A DNA stretch of 64,000 nucleotides, taken from Clostridium pasteurianum BC1 (GTDB lineage: Bacteria; Bacillota; Clostridia; Clostridiales; Clostridiaceae). Each line of letters opens with the position of its first letter. Position 1 is the stretch's first letter. The notes beneath the pieces are model-generated. The model was not told where the DNA came from. It saw only the letters and a list, made by a program, of their open reading frames with translations, and made no database searches. Where the stretch lies: NCBI RefSeq assembly GCF_000389635.1, contig NC_021182.1:3637925-3701924 (forward strand), given 5' to 3'. Both the position numbers and the translations under genes were made by a program. Shown piece by piece: positions 51,359-59,626 of this stretch.

Positions 51359-51937
51359 ATGAAAAGAATATGCGTCTATTGCGGCTCAAGCCTTGGTGCA
51401 CGTCCAGAATATAAAGAAAGTTCTAAATTACTTGGGAAAATCTTAGCAAAAAACAGAATTGAATTAGTGTATGGTGGTTCAAAAATAGGACTTATGGGAG
51501 AAGTATCAAATGAGGTTTTAAAAAATAATGGCAAAGCTATCGGTGTTATGCCTAGAGGACTTTTCACAGTAGAAACAGCTAGCGAAAATTTAACTAAGCT
51601 TATTCAGGTTGAAACTATGCATGAAAGAAAACAGACTATGGCTGATCTTTCTGACGGCTTTATCGCTCTTCCAGGTGGCCTTGGCACTTTTGAAGAATTA
51701 TTTGAAATGCTCAGCTGGGCCAGAATCGGTATTCATCAAAAACCTATCGGTCTATTAAATATATGTCATTTTTTTGATCCCCTTGTAAATATGCTGCAAA
51801 ATACCTGCACTGAAGGCTTTATGAAGGAATCAAATATGAGTCTATTCTCCATTTCAGAGAACCCCTCAGAGTTAATTAAAAAAATGAACATGTACATTCC
51901 CCCTATAATGGAAGCCAGATGGCGTAAATTAGGCTAA
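51359..51937 (+). CDS. LOG family protein (TIGR00730), nucleoside 5'-monophosphate phosphoribohydrolase
   Basis: A 192-residue Rossmann-fold enzyme that splits base from nucleoside 5'-monophosphates; in plants and actinobacteria it frees cytokinins. Start CVYCGSSLGARPEY at residue 4, VYGGSKIGLMGEVSN near 38, and the diagnostic PGGLGTFEELFE at about 104-115 with the catalytic Glu, plus the MHERKQTM Arg segment near 88. Full length. AGGAGG precedes the ATG. Close to ppnP (415 bases) but probably a separate transcript, ended by the hairpin at 52161. Confidence 0.92.
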   Translation: MKRICVYCGSSLGARPEYKESSKLLGKILAKNRIELVYGGSKIGLMGEVSNEVLKNNGKAIGVMPRGLFTVETASENLTKLIQVETMHERKQTMADLSDGFIALPGGLGTFEELFEMLSWARIGIHQKPIGLLNICHFFDPLVNMLQNTCTEGFMKESNMSLFSISENPSELIKKMNMYIPPIMEARWRKLG

Positions 51938-51945
51938 TTATATTA

Positions 51946-52002
51946 AGGCGTATTCAAATAAATAACCAGTCAGTATGCTAGTCTATTTATTTTCATATGC
52001 CT
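51946..52002. repeat. Short palindromic repeat (AGGCATA family)
   Basis: AGGCGTATTCAAATAAATAA ... TTATTTTCATATGCCT with core CCAGTCAGTATGCTAGTC. The arms pair over most of their 20 bases. It begins 9 bases after the LOG stop codon. Confidence 0.7.
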
Positions 52003-52025
52003 AATCTGAGAAATATAAAATAACA

Positions 52026-52152
52026 TTTATCCGATAACTAGTCTCTGTAACACTTCACCTTCTACGATGTGGAGATAACAGCGACACGTTCCTGGATAAT
52101 TCATCTAAACTTAGTGGGGATACAAACTCCCACTAAGTAAGATTCATTGATA
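52026..52152 (+). repeat. Structured intergenic repeat, subfamily A, copy without insert
   Basis: TTTATCCGATAACTAGTCTC to AGATTCATTGATA, 127 bp. The stem is GTCTCTGT/ACAGCGAC: relative to GCCGCTGT/ACAGCGGC the second pair has changed from C-G to T-A on both sides. The second hairpin is ACTTAGTGGG/CCCACTAAGT. Confidence 0.86.
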
Positions 52153-52160
52153 TCTCAATC

Positions 52161-52210
52161 AAAAATCCCTATGAAATTAAATCTATATTGATTCATAGGG
52201 ATTTTTATAT
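52161..52210 (+). terminator. Terminator between the LOG gene and the alpha/beta hydrolase
   Basis: AAAAATCCCTATGAA pairs perfectly with TTCATAGGGATTTTT (15 bp), with T-runs on both sides. Confidence 0.85.
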
Positions 52211-52316
52211 TTAATTTTACATAACTTTACAAATCTTAACCAATAAAAATAGGTTAATATAATAAATAAATAGTATAATATAATAATACTATAAAACACA
52301 TATGGAGGTATTTTTA

Positions 52317-53087
52317 GTGCAAAAGTCAGTAGAAATTAAAAATAAAGAGTTAACTCTAAGGGGAATGCTACATACTCCAGAAAAAGTTGAAGGTAAAATC
52401 CCTATAGTTTGTATGCTTCACGGTTTTACCGGTAATAAGCTTGGCCCTCATTTTATGTTTGTAAGATTATCAAGACTTCTGGCAGATAAAGGTATTGCTT
52501 CCCTTAGATTTGACTTCATAGGTAGCGGTGAAAGTGATGGAAATTTTGTTGATATGACACTCTCTAATGAACTGGATGATGCTAAATTAATTCTAGGTTA
52601 CGCTAAATCCCTTGATTTCGTTGATACAAATAGAATAGGCATTTTAGGCTTTAGTATGGGAGGTGCAATAGCAAGTATGCTTGCGGGAGATTGCAAAGAT
52701 GATATTAATACCCTCTGCCTATGGGCTCCTGCTGGAAATATGGCGCAAATAGTTGTAGGTGAGAAAACTGAAGCAGAAGTTGAAGGAATGCGAAAAATAG
52801 GCTACTACGATTTGGATGGATATCTAGTAGGCATAAATTTTGTAGATGATGTACTTAGCTTAGATGTATTTGGTAAATCTATTCCTTATGACAAAAATGT
52901 ATTATTAATACATGGTACTGAAGATAAATCTGTTCCTTTTAAAATTTCAGAAAAATATTTAGAAATTTATGAGACCCGTGGAGTACTCCACAGTATAAAT
53001 GAAGCTAATCATAATTTTACCAGCAAACCCTTTGAAAATGAAGTGCTTGATTACACAATAGGATTTTTGGAAGGTGAACTTAAGTAA
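52317..53087 (+). CDS. Alpha/beta hydrolase (serine esterase-like)
   Basis: A 256-residue cytosolic hydrolase of the dienelactone hydrolase/BAAT-like type. The oxyanion motif is CMLHGFTGNK near residue 32, the nucleophile elbow GFSMGG has Ser at about 115, the acid is in HGTEDKSVPF near 205 and the His in NEANHNF near 233. The GTG at 52317 follows GGAGG at 8 bases; an ATG five codons upstream overlaps the ribosome site. Natural ester is unknown. Alone on its strand. Confidence 0.88.
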   Translation: MQKSVEIKNKELTLRGMLHTPEKVEGKIPIVCMLHGFTGNKLGPHFMFVRLSRLLADKGIASLRFDFIGSGESDGNFVDMTLSNELDDAKLILGYAKSLDFVDTNRIGILGFSMGGAIASMLAGDCKDDINTLCLWAPAGNMAQIVVGEKTEAEVEGMRKIGYYDLDGYLVGINFVDDVLSLDVFGKSIPYDKNVLLIHGTEDKSVPFKISEKYLEIYETRGVLHSINEANHNFTSKPFENEVLDYTIGFLEGELK

Positions 53088-53150
53088 TTTTATACATTAA
53101 TCTTTTAGCTGTAAAGTAATAATTTAAGTACAATAAATAAAAAATTTCAT

Positions 53151-53194
53151 AAAACTATAGCACTAAGGTCACTATTGCCTTGATACTATAGTTT
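53151..53194. terminator. Bidirectional terminator
   Basis: AAAACTATAG and CTATAGTTTT form the closing stem, with more pairing inside, between convergent genes. Confidence 0.78.
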
Positions 53195-53221
53195 TATTAT
53201 AATTAAAAAATTATGTGATTA

Positions 53222-53488
53222 TTATATTTCTTTTAAATCTATAACTAGATTATCAAAAATCCCTACTTTGATTTTATCATTAATATTATATACCTGTACT
53301 TCTGAATATTGTTTGATTTCATCTAATTTGTAAACAAAAATATTATTATTTTTGTTATTTACTATCCAATATTCCTTTATCCCATACTTCTCGTATAAAT
53401 TTAATTTTTTTACATAATCCAGTGAGGCCGTAGATGGAGAAACCACTTCAATAACCATATCGCACCAGTCTCCTATCCCTATTTCCAA
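53222..53488 (-). pseudogene. Uma2-family (PD-(D/E)XK) endonuclease, N-terminally truncated
   Basis: An 88-residue frame carrying only the C-terminal half of the Uma2/DUF820 fold: GDWCDMVIEVVSPSTASLDY, KLNLYEKYGIKEYWIVN. Full proteins are about 190 residues, and the first half, with the first acidic residue, is absent; upstream there is no matching sequence and no ribosome site. Uma2 genes are often mobile and multicopy. Very probably a remnant. Confidence 0.7.
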
Positions 53489-53652
53489 ATTATTTATCTA
53501 ACAAAACCCATACCTTATTACCATTTTATCATAATAATTCCCAAAACTATCCTTTTTGTTTTAAAGAATTTTACGTAATGCTTGAAAATATATTTACCGT
53601 TTATTACCCTAGTGAAAAATAAATAAAAATTTTTGCTTTTCATAATATAACA

Positions 53653-56600
53653 CTAACTTCTCTCTATCCTAACCTTACTACCACCCATTCCAGCTTCTGC
53701 AGCTGTTACTATAAGTTTTACCGGTACTCTATTCTTTATTGATTCAACATGACTTATTATGCCTATGGATAATTTATCATTATGAATTTTCTCTAGGGAA
53801 TCCATTACTACTTCCAGCAAATTATCATCAAGAGTTCCAAAGCCTTCATCTAAGAAAAATAATTCTAAAGGAGCTGTGCCCTTTAATTGTATTTGAGCAG
53901 ATAATGCCAATGCTAAAGCTAAAGATGTAACAAAGGTTTCTCCACCTGATAAAGTGGATACATCCCTTTGTGCACCTCCATTTTTATAATCTCTAATGAG
54001 GAATTTACCATTTTCATCAACTTCTAAGCCGTAGTTTCCCCCTGTAATCTCCTTTAGGCGCTTACAAGCTTCAATAGATACATATTTTAGCTGATTTGCC
54101 GCCACAAATTCCACAAACTTTTTCCCCTTGAATAGTTTATCCAGGTCATCTAAAAGACCTAATTTATAGTCTAATTTCTCTTTATTTTTTAAAAGCTTCT
54201 TTTTCTCTTCTAATCTTTCACCTATGGCTTTAACTTCTGTTTCTAATTTTATTTTATTTTCCTCTAAATCTTTTAATATTTGGGCTTTCTCGTTCTTCAC
54301 ATTTTGTATTTCAATCCATTGTTCTTCCGTTAGACTTCTATTATTCATTTTCTCTTTAAGACTTTCTATGGTACCAGTAAGTTTAGCAAGGGAGTCCTTA
54401 TACTTTTCTATTTCCAGCTTTAATTTATTAATTTCTTCTTTAATTATAAAGTTATTTTTAGCTTCATCTATATTCTCAATACCTTCTTCAAGCAAGGCAC
54501 TTTCAAGCTCTGCCCCGTCATTTATACTTCTTTCTTTTAAGCTTGATAACTTACTTTGAGTAGAAATTATATCACTATTACATTGATTGTACTGTATTTC
54601 TATTTCATTTTTAGCCTTTTCTGCTCTTTCATATCCTTCTTTTATCTCTTTTATATACTGAGCTATTTCTTCCATAAGCGAATGTAAATCTTCTACAGCT
54701 CCAACTTTATTTTTTATAGATTTTTCTTTTTCTTCTATATTTTTATCTTTTTCAATAAGAGTAGTTTTCTTACCTCTTAAGTCCTCTCTTAAAATTCCTA
54801 AAGCCTTACTGAAGGCCTCTTTTTGCAATAATTTATCCTTTAAACTGTCCCTTAAAACTTTTATCTCCTTTTCTAAAGCAGCCTTTTCCTTTTCTTTTCG
54901 AAAAATCTCCTGGCTCTTATTCTCAAAATCTTCAATGGCTAATTCAAGTTTTAATGCTGATAATTTTTCATTTGTCTTTTGTAATTCTCCATCTATTAGC
55001 TTTAAATCCTCTTGTAGTTTTCCTGATTGCCCTCTATTTTCAATTAATCTTGTATTTTCTTTACCATATTCAATACTTAGGGTACTTTTTTCCTCACTTA
55101 AAGCTTTAATTTTCTTATCTAAATCAGTCTTTTTAGTATTAAATATATTTATGTTATCTTTTAATCTATCAAATTCATTTTCAAGTATATCCACAGAAGC
55201 CGCCTTGAAATCCTCACCTAATTCACTAATTTTAAGTTCCCTTTCCTTTATATTTCTCTCTTCACCTTTAATAGTAGTTTCCAGCTTTATGGTCCCTTCA
55301 GTTAACAGCTTATATTTCTCTTCTCCACTACTTAAATCTATTTTTAACTGTCCTAAATTACTTGAATCCAAAATTTTAATTCCAGCTTTATGATGATCCT
55401 TTGAACCGCATACAGGACATGGCTCACCTTCTAGTAATGATTCTCTTAATATATGTGCCAAATTTTCAGTTTCAAGCTTCTTTATACTATTATTTATTTC
55501 GTTAATTTCTTTTTCTAAAAATACTTTTTCTTCCTTTTTACTATTTAACTCTTCTTTAAATTTTTCAATAGTTTCTTTACTTTTACTTATATAAGCACTA
55601 TATTCCCTAAACTTATTCCACTTATCTCTTAAAGAGGATAGCTTTTCCTGAAGAATTAATAGCGTATTCTGATCCCCGGGGCAAGCTTCTACTAGCTGCT
55701 TTAATTCTTCATTATAACTAATCAATATCTTTTCTCTATGTTCAAGTTCTTTTAATAACTTTTCACTTTTATTTTGAGCTTTCTCAGCATTTGCCAATGT
55801 AGTTTTTATATTCACAGATAAATTATTTTTTTGTTTTACTAAATTCCTATAACTATTTAAAATTACTATGCCTTCATTAACCTTTTCCTTATATTCTTCA
55901 GAAATTTTTAAAGTTTCTACCCTATCCTCTTTAATAGTAATATTAGTATTACCCTCATTAATGTCTACTTCATTTTTTTCTATCCTGTCATTTGTATTTC
56001 GCAGATTTTCCTCTGTATTGATAATTTTCTTTTCCAATAAATTTTTTTCCTGTTTTATGGCATCTAATATGTTCTTTTCCTCTATTGCATCTGCAACTTT
56101 CTGCTCTTTTACATTCAATAAAGGCAGTTCCTTATCTTTTTTATTTTTAGCTGTTTCTAATAAAGACTCCAGCTTTGCTTTATTCTCCTTTATAGCTTCC
56201 ACTTTATTTTTTAAATTCACCAGTTCGCTGTCTACAGCCTTTATTTGAACTAAAGCATTTTCATAATTATCAATATAAGGCTTAACCTTTAAAGCACTTT
56301 CTCCTAAGGCAACCTTTCTTTGGCTTTCATCTATTTCCCCTGCCTTTTCTTTAAGTTTATTTTCTCTATGTAATTGCTCTTTTAATTCATTTTGAATATC
56401 CCATAATTCTTTGCCTTTATTAAGAGCCTCTTCAGAACTTTTTAATTCTATTTCACATTTATCACATTGTTCTTTTTTTACTGATAAATCCTTTGTCTTT
56501 TCTTCCAGAATTTTATCACTAATATCTTCATATCCCTTTAGCTCACCTTCAAGGATGCTTGCTTTCTCCTTTTCTTCCTTAGTGTTATTGTTCAACTTAA

Positions 56601-57147
56601 TCGATAGATTATCTCCGTATTTTTGAAGGTTAAATAATCTTTCCAACATGTTTCTTCTATCTTTTCCCTCTAATTTTAGAAATTCACTAAACTTTCCCTG
56701 AGGCAAAACTACAGTCCTTGTAAAATCCTCTAGTTTTAGTCCAATTATCTCTTCGCATTTTCCGGTTACAGTCTTAGCGCCTTCTTCCAAAATTATTTCA
56801 TTTTCCTCAGTTATATCTATTATTTTAGCTGACTTACTCCTTATACTTCCTGTTTTATGATCTCGCTTAAATTCCCTATCTACTCTATATCTTTTTATTT
56901 CTTTTGATGAGATCTGAAACTGAAAACTTACATTCAAAGTATCACAATTTGTATTCATGTAGTTTGAACTTTTTCTTGCCACTTCTCCATATAATGCCAA
57001 AGTAATACCATCCAGTATTGTAGATTTACCACTTCCAGTAGGACCAAATATACCAAATAGTCCTTTATCAGTTAATTTTTCAAAGTTCACATCCTGACTA
57101 TCTATAAAACTATTTAAACCTTTTATTTTAAGTTTAATTGGTCTCAT
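53653..57147 (-). CDS. sbcC: DNA double-strand break repair ATPase, exonuclease subunit SbcC
   Basis: The SMC-like partner of SbcD, which opens hairpins and blocked DNA ends. The 1164 residues show Walker A GPTGSGKST at about 35-43, two long coiled coils, a zinc-hook CPVCGS near residue 582 in the middle, and the C-terminal ABC part with LSGGETFVTSLALALALS and Walker B LFFLDEGFGTLD. Head, arms and hook have the usual order and length. Its start overlaps the sbcD end by 14 bases, with the GGAGGAG site inside sbcD. A nuclease for hairpins is relevant in a region with so many palindromic repeats. Confidence 0.95.
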   Translation of the reverse strand: MRPIKLKIKGLNSFIDSQDVNFEKLTDKGLFGIFGPTGSGKSTILDGITLALYGEVARKSSNYMNTNCDTLNVSFQFQISSKEIKRYRVDREFKRDHKTGSIRSKSAKIIDITEENEIILEEGAKTVTGKCEEIIGLKLEDFTRTVVLPQGKFSEFLKLEGKDRRNMLERLFNLQKYGDNLSIKLNNNTKEEKEKASILEGELKGYEDISDKILEEKTKDLSVKKEQCDKCEIELKSSEEALNKGKELWDIQNELKEQLHRENKLKEKAGEIDESQRKVALGESALKVKPYIDNYENALVQIKAVDSELVNLKNKVEAIKENKAKLESLLETAKNKKDKELPLLNVKEQKVADAIEEKNILDAIKQEKNLLEKKIINTEENLRNTNDRIEKNEVDINEGNTNITIKEDRVETLKISEEYKEKVNEGIVILNSYRNLVKQKNNLSVNIKTTLANAEKAQNKSEKLLKELEHREKILISYNEELKQLVEACPGDQNTLLILQEKLSSLRDKWNKFREYSAYISKSKETIEKFKEELNSKKEEKVFLEKEINEINNSIKKLETENLAHILRESLLEGEPCPVCGSKDHHKAGIKILDSSNLGQLKIDLSSGEEKYKLLTEGTIKLETTIKGEERNIKERELKISELGEDFKAASVDILENEFDRLKDNINIFNTKKTDLDKKIKALSEEKSTLSIEYGKENTRLIENRGQSGKLQEDLKLIDGELQKTNEKLSALKLELAIEDFENKSQEIFRKEKEKAALEKEIKVLRDSLKDKLLQKEAFSKALGILREDLRGKKTTLIEKDKNIEEKEKSIKNKVGAVEDLHSLMEEIAQYIKEIKEGYERAEKAKNEIEIQYNQCNSDIISTQSKLSSLKERSINDGAELESALLEEGIENIDEAKNNFIIKEEINKLKLEIEKYKDSLAKLTGTIESLKEKMNNRSLTEEQWIEIQNVKNEKAQILKDLEENKIKLETEVKAIGERLEEKKKLLKNKEKLDYKLGLLDDLDKLFKGKKFVEFVAANQLKYVSIEACKRLKEITGGNYGLEVDENGKFLIRDYKNGGAQRDVSTLSGGETFVTSLALALALSAQIQLKGTAPLELFFLDEGFGTLDDNLLEVVMDSLEKIHNDKLSIGIISHVESIKNRVPVKLIVTAAEAGMGGSKVRIERS

Positions 57148-58357
57148 CTTCTTCTCCTCCTTCCTTTATAATAGATAACAATAAATCTATAACCTCTGGT
57201 TGTGGCTCAACTTTCCTTTCCTTTAAATAAAATTCTTTAAAAATATCTTCAAAGGATTTTTCTGAAAAACTGTTTACATCTATATCCACGCTAATTTCTC
57301 CTACTATCTTAGGTACAATTTCCAGAATATCTTTTTTTGCATTTTTCATTAGCTTTATTTCATCTTCCCTTATGTATCTATCCGTTGTTATTTCTAAGTA
57401 AACCCAACAATCTTTTTCTCTATTTTCCTCACATTTATCAATTGCCTCTTCAATGCCTTCACATTTCCAAATTTCTATAGGCTTATACACTTTAAATTCC
57501 ACTTCTTCAATATTGCAGTCTTCACCTGCTTTTACATCTACAATAAAGCATTTCTTTTTAAAATTAATTTCCTTCTTATTGTAATGTATTGGTGATCCTG
57601 CATATCTTGCCCTTTTGTCTGTACCTGGTACTATCTGTGGTTTGTGAACATGCCCCAACGCAATGTACTGGGCCTTCTTAGGAAAACAGCTTCCATCTAC
57701 AATAAAACTTCCTCCAAGCTGGATGCTTCTCTCCGATCCTGACTCTTCACTTCCCATGGCAAATAAATGTGACACTGCTATATTTACAGTATCTTCTCTG
57801 TAGTTCTTACTCAGAGTTTCAAATAAAGTTTTTATCCTATCACTATAAGATTTTAATCTTTCTTCTTCCTCATCCATTGCACCATATAAAACTTCATTCA
57901 GCCTTTTTTCACTTGGATATGGCACTGTAAGGATTACAGCTTTTTCGCCCTTTATTTCAACCTCAATAAAACCTTCTCCGGAATTAATAACACTATTATT
58001 ACCATATTCACCAGGGGCAACTACTGATTTTGGGGTACCCACCATTATAATTCCATGATCTCTAGCTAAAGGCCCTGCTGCCACTAATCTGTCTGGATTA
58101 TCGTGGTTACCCGCTATAACTAAAGTTATTCGCTCTCCATTAGCGGACAACTTCTTTAATGTATTATAAAACATTCTTTCAGCTCTGGCTGGTGGATTGG
58201 GACTATCATAAACATCACCAGCAATAATTATTAAATCAACCTTATTATTTTCAACTATTTTTACAAAGTCATCAAGAAAAGCCTCCTGCTCATCCATACG
58301 ACTATAACCTTCTAAATTTTTACCTAAATGCCAATCAGATGTATGTAAAATTCTCAT
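57134..58357 (-). CDS. sbcD: Exonuclease subunit SbcD
   Basis: The Mn-dependent nuclease of the SbcCD complex, 407 residues. Phosphoesterase motifs: TSDWHLGK near residue 5, AGDVYDSPNPP near 46, AGNHDNPDR near 82, HLFAMG near 180 and LGHVHKPQ near 215. The start at 58357 follows GGGGAG; an ATG five codons upstream lacks spacing. Translationally coupled to sbcC. Confidence 0.94.
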   Translation of the reverse strand: MRILHTSDWHLGKNLEGYSRMDEQEAFLDDFVKIVENNKVDLIIIAGDVYDSPNPPARAERMFYNTLKKLSANGERITLVIAGNHDNPDRLVAAGPLARDHGIIMVGTPKSVVAPGEYGNNSVINSGEGFIEVEIKGEKAVILTVPYPSEKRLNEVLYGAMDEEEERLKSYSDRIKTLFETLSKNYREDTVNIAVSHLFAMGSEESGSERSIQLGGSFIVDGSCFPKKAQYIALGHVHKPQIVPGTDKRARYAGSPIHYNKKEINFKKKCFIVDVKAGEDCNIEEVEFKVYKPIEIWKCEGIEEAIDKCEENREKDCWVYLEITTDRYIREDEIKLMKNAKKDILEIVPKIVGEISVDIDVNSFSEKSFEDIFKEFYLKERKVEPQPEVIDLLLSIIKEGGEEDETN

Positions 58358-58432
58358 TTGTTTTCTCCCCAAACAAAATAATATTTACACAGCTACTATT
58401 TTGTTTTTATTCTCTTTATTTCACTGTATTTC

Positions 58433-58549
58433 TTAGATTAAATCCTTTAATCCTATTTTACCATCTTCATAGTCCTTATCAATAGCATGTAATGTTTTTT
58501 CTATAATGGATTTTAGCTCATCATATAAGACATGAATATTATATACCAT
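58433..58549 (-). CDS. 38-residue frame upstream of sbcD, uncertain
   Basis: Reads MVYNIHVLYDELKSIIEKTL then HAIDKDYEDGKIGLKDLI, an amphipathic helical composition with sensible codon use. The AAAGG before the ATG is too close to be a good ribosome site, so it may be the tail of a lost gene rather than a working one. The remaining bases of 58358-58740 hold only a terminator. Confidence 0.25.
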   Translation of the reverse strand: MVYNIHVLYDELKSIIEKTLHAIDKDYEDGKIGLKDLI

Positions 58550-58652
58550 CCTTTTTTATTGGCTTATAACTATATTATTAACAATAAAATGGAAATACAA
58601 ACATACGTTCTAAAATTAATATTTATTTGGTTATTAACATAATTTCATCTCA

Positions 58653-58688
58653 CAAAAAACACGCAAAGTGTTTTTACTTTGCGTGTTT
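58653..58688 (-). terminator. Terminator of the L25/Ctc gene
   Basis: AAACACGCAAAGT and ACTTTGCGTGTTT form a 13-bp perfect stem; TTTT-rich sequence follows on the minus strand. Confidence 0.88.
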
Positions 58689-58740
58689 AAAATATTTCAT
58701 ATTATCTTATCTATATTGATATCATTTTAGATAACTTTAA

Positions 58741-59337
58741 TTATTCAGCAGCTTTTACCTCTTCAGTATCAGCTTCATCTTCAATTTCTTTTTCAATTAC
58801 TAAGTTTGTTACAGATGCATATACTTCATCAATTTTATCATGTGTTTTTATATCTTCATTTAAATTTAAGTCTTTAAAAGTAATTGTATCCCCTGCATTT
58901 TTTTGAGACACGTCCACATGTATTACTTCTGGCATTAAATCTATTTTTCCTAAAACCTCTGCTTCTTGTTTATTAACATTAAGTTGTAGTTGATTTGCCC
59001 TTAATCCTTCCTCGCCTTTAAATACAATAGGAATTTGCAACTTTACATTTTGATCCTTGGACACAAATTGTAAGTCTACATGTACAATTTTATTTGTAAC
59101 TGGTTGTCTCTGAATTTCCTTAATAAATCCTGATTTCTTTTCATCTCCAAATTGAATTCCTAGTTTTGCGTTCATCCCATGCTTTGAAAGAATTTTTTTT
59201 AGTGACACCTCTTGGATTTTTATAGATTGAGCTTTTTCAGATTTGCCACCATAAATTACACCAGGAACAAAGCCCTCTTCTCTAAATTTTTTTGTCTTTT
59301 TTGTCCTCTGTTCTACATCTAAAACTATTTGTTCCAC
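58741..59337 (-). CDS. rplY: 50S ribosomal protein L25 / general stress protein Ctc
   Basis: Binds 5S rRNA in the large subunit. The 198 residues have the L25 domain (1-90, RTKKTKKFREEGFVPGVIYG and FIKEIQRQPVTNKIVHVDL) and the C-terminal TL5/Ctc extension (PIVFKGEEGLRANQLQLN, PEVIHVDVSQKNAGD), ending in an acidic tail. It starts with GTG at 59337, preceded by GAGGAG. Long-form L25 is typical of Firmicutes. Monocistronic. Confidence 0.9.
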   Translation of the reverse strand: MEQIVLDVEQRTKKTKKFREEGFVPGVIYGGKSEKAQSIKIQEVSLKKILSKHGMNAKLGIQFGDEKKSGFIKEIQRQPVTNKIVHVDLQFVSKDQNVKLQIPIVFKGEEGLRANQLQLNVNKQEAEVLGKIDLMPEVIHVDVSQKNAGDTITFKDLNLNEDIKTHDKIDEVYASVTNLVIEKEIEDEADTEEVKAAE

Positions 59338-59382
59338 AATAAATCACTCCTCTTAGCTTTTATAAGCCAATTTTAATGTTTG

Positions 59383-59452
59383 AATCGCTAGCATCCGTAA
59401 GAGTTTTATTAAAAATTCAACTTCTTTACTCGTGCGGTAACGTTAGTGATTT
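59383..59452 (+). other. Inverted repeat in the L25 upstream region
   Basis: AATCGCTAGC...CCG..GAG pairs with CTC...CGG...GTTAGTGATT. The two imperfect positions are G-U wobbles if the plus strand is transcribed but A-C mismatches on the minus strand, so a plus-strand RNA or a DNA-level structure fits better than an L25 leader. No gene is on the plus strand nearby. Nothing else was recognised between 59338 and 59626. Confidence 0.35.
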
Positions 59453-59626
59453 AAATATCTAATTCTATTATAACACTGTTGTCCAATTATAGTTTTATAG
59501 CTTACTGATTTGAGAATCAATTTATTACCATTCATCATTAAAATCTGGATATTGCTCTACATATATTGGTAGTAGTAAGTTATTTTTAGTTGTACAATTA
59601 AACTAAAGTGTAAAATAATTATAAGC

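Noticed and set aside
53739-56626. Several plus-strand Ser/Phe/Leu-rich frames
   Set aside because: Antisense to the Glu/Lys-rich coiled coils of sbcC, which always leave such frames.
59470-59626. Minus-strand frame reading NLLLPIYVEQYPDFNDEW before a stop
   Set aside because: Protein-like end but no start codon or ribosome site; an in-frame stop lies a few codons upstream. At most a remnant.
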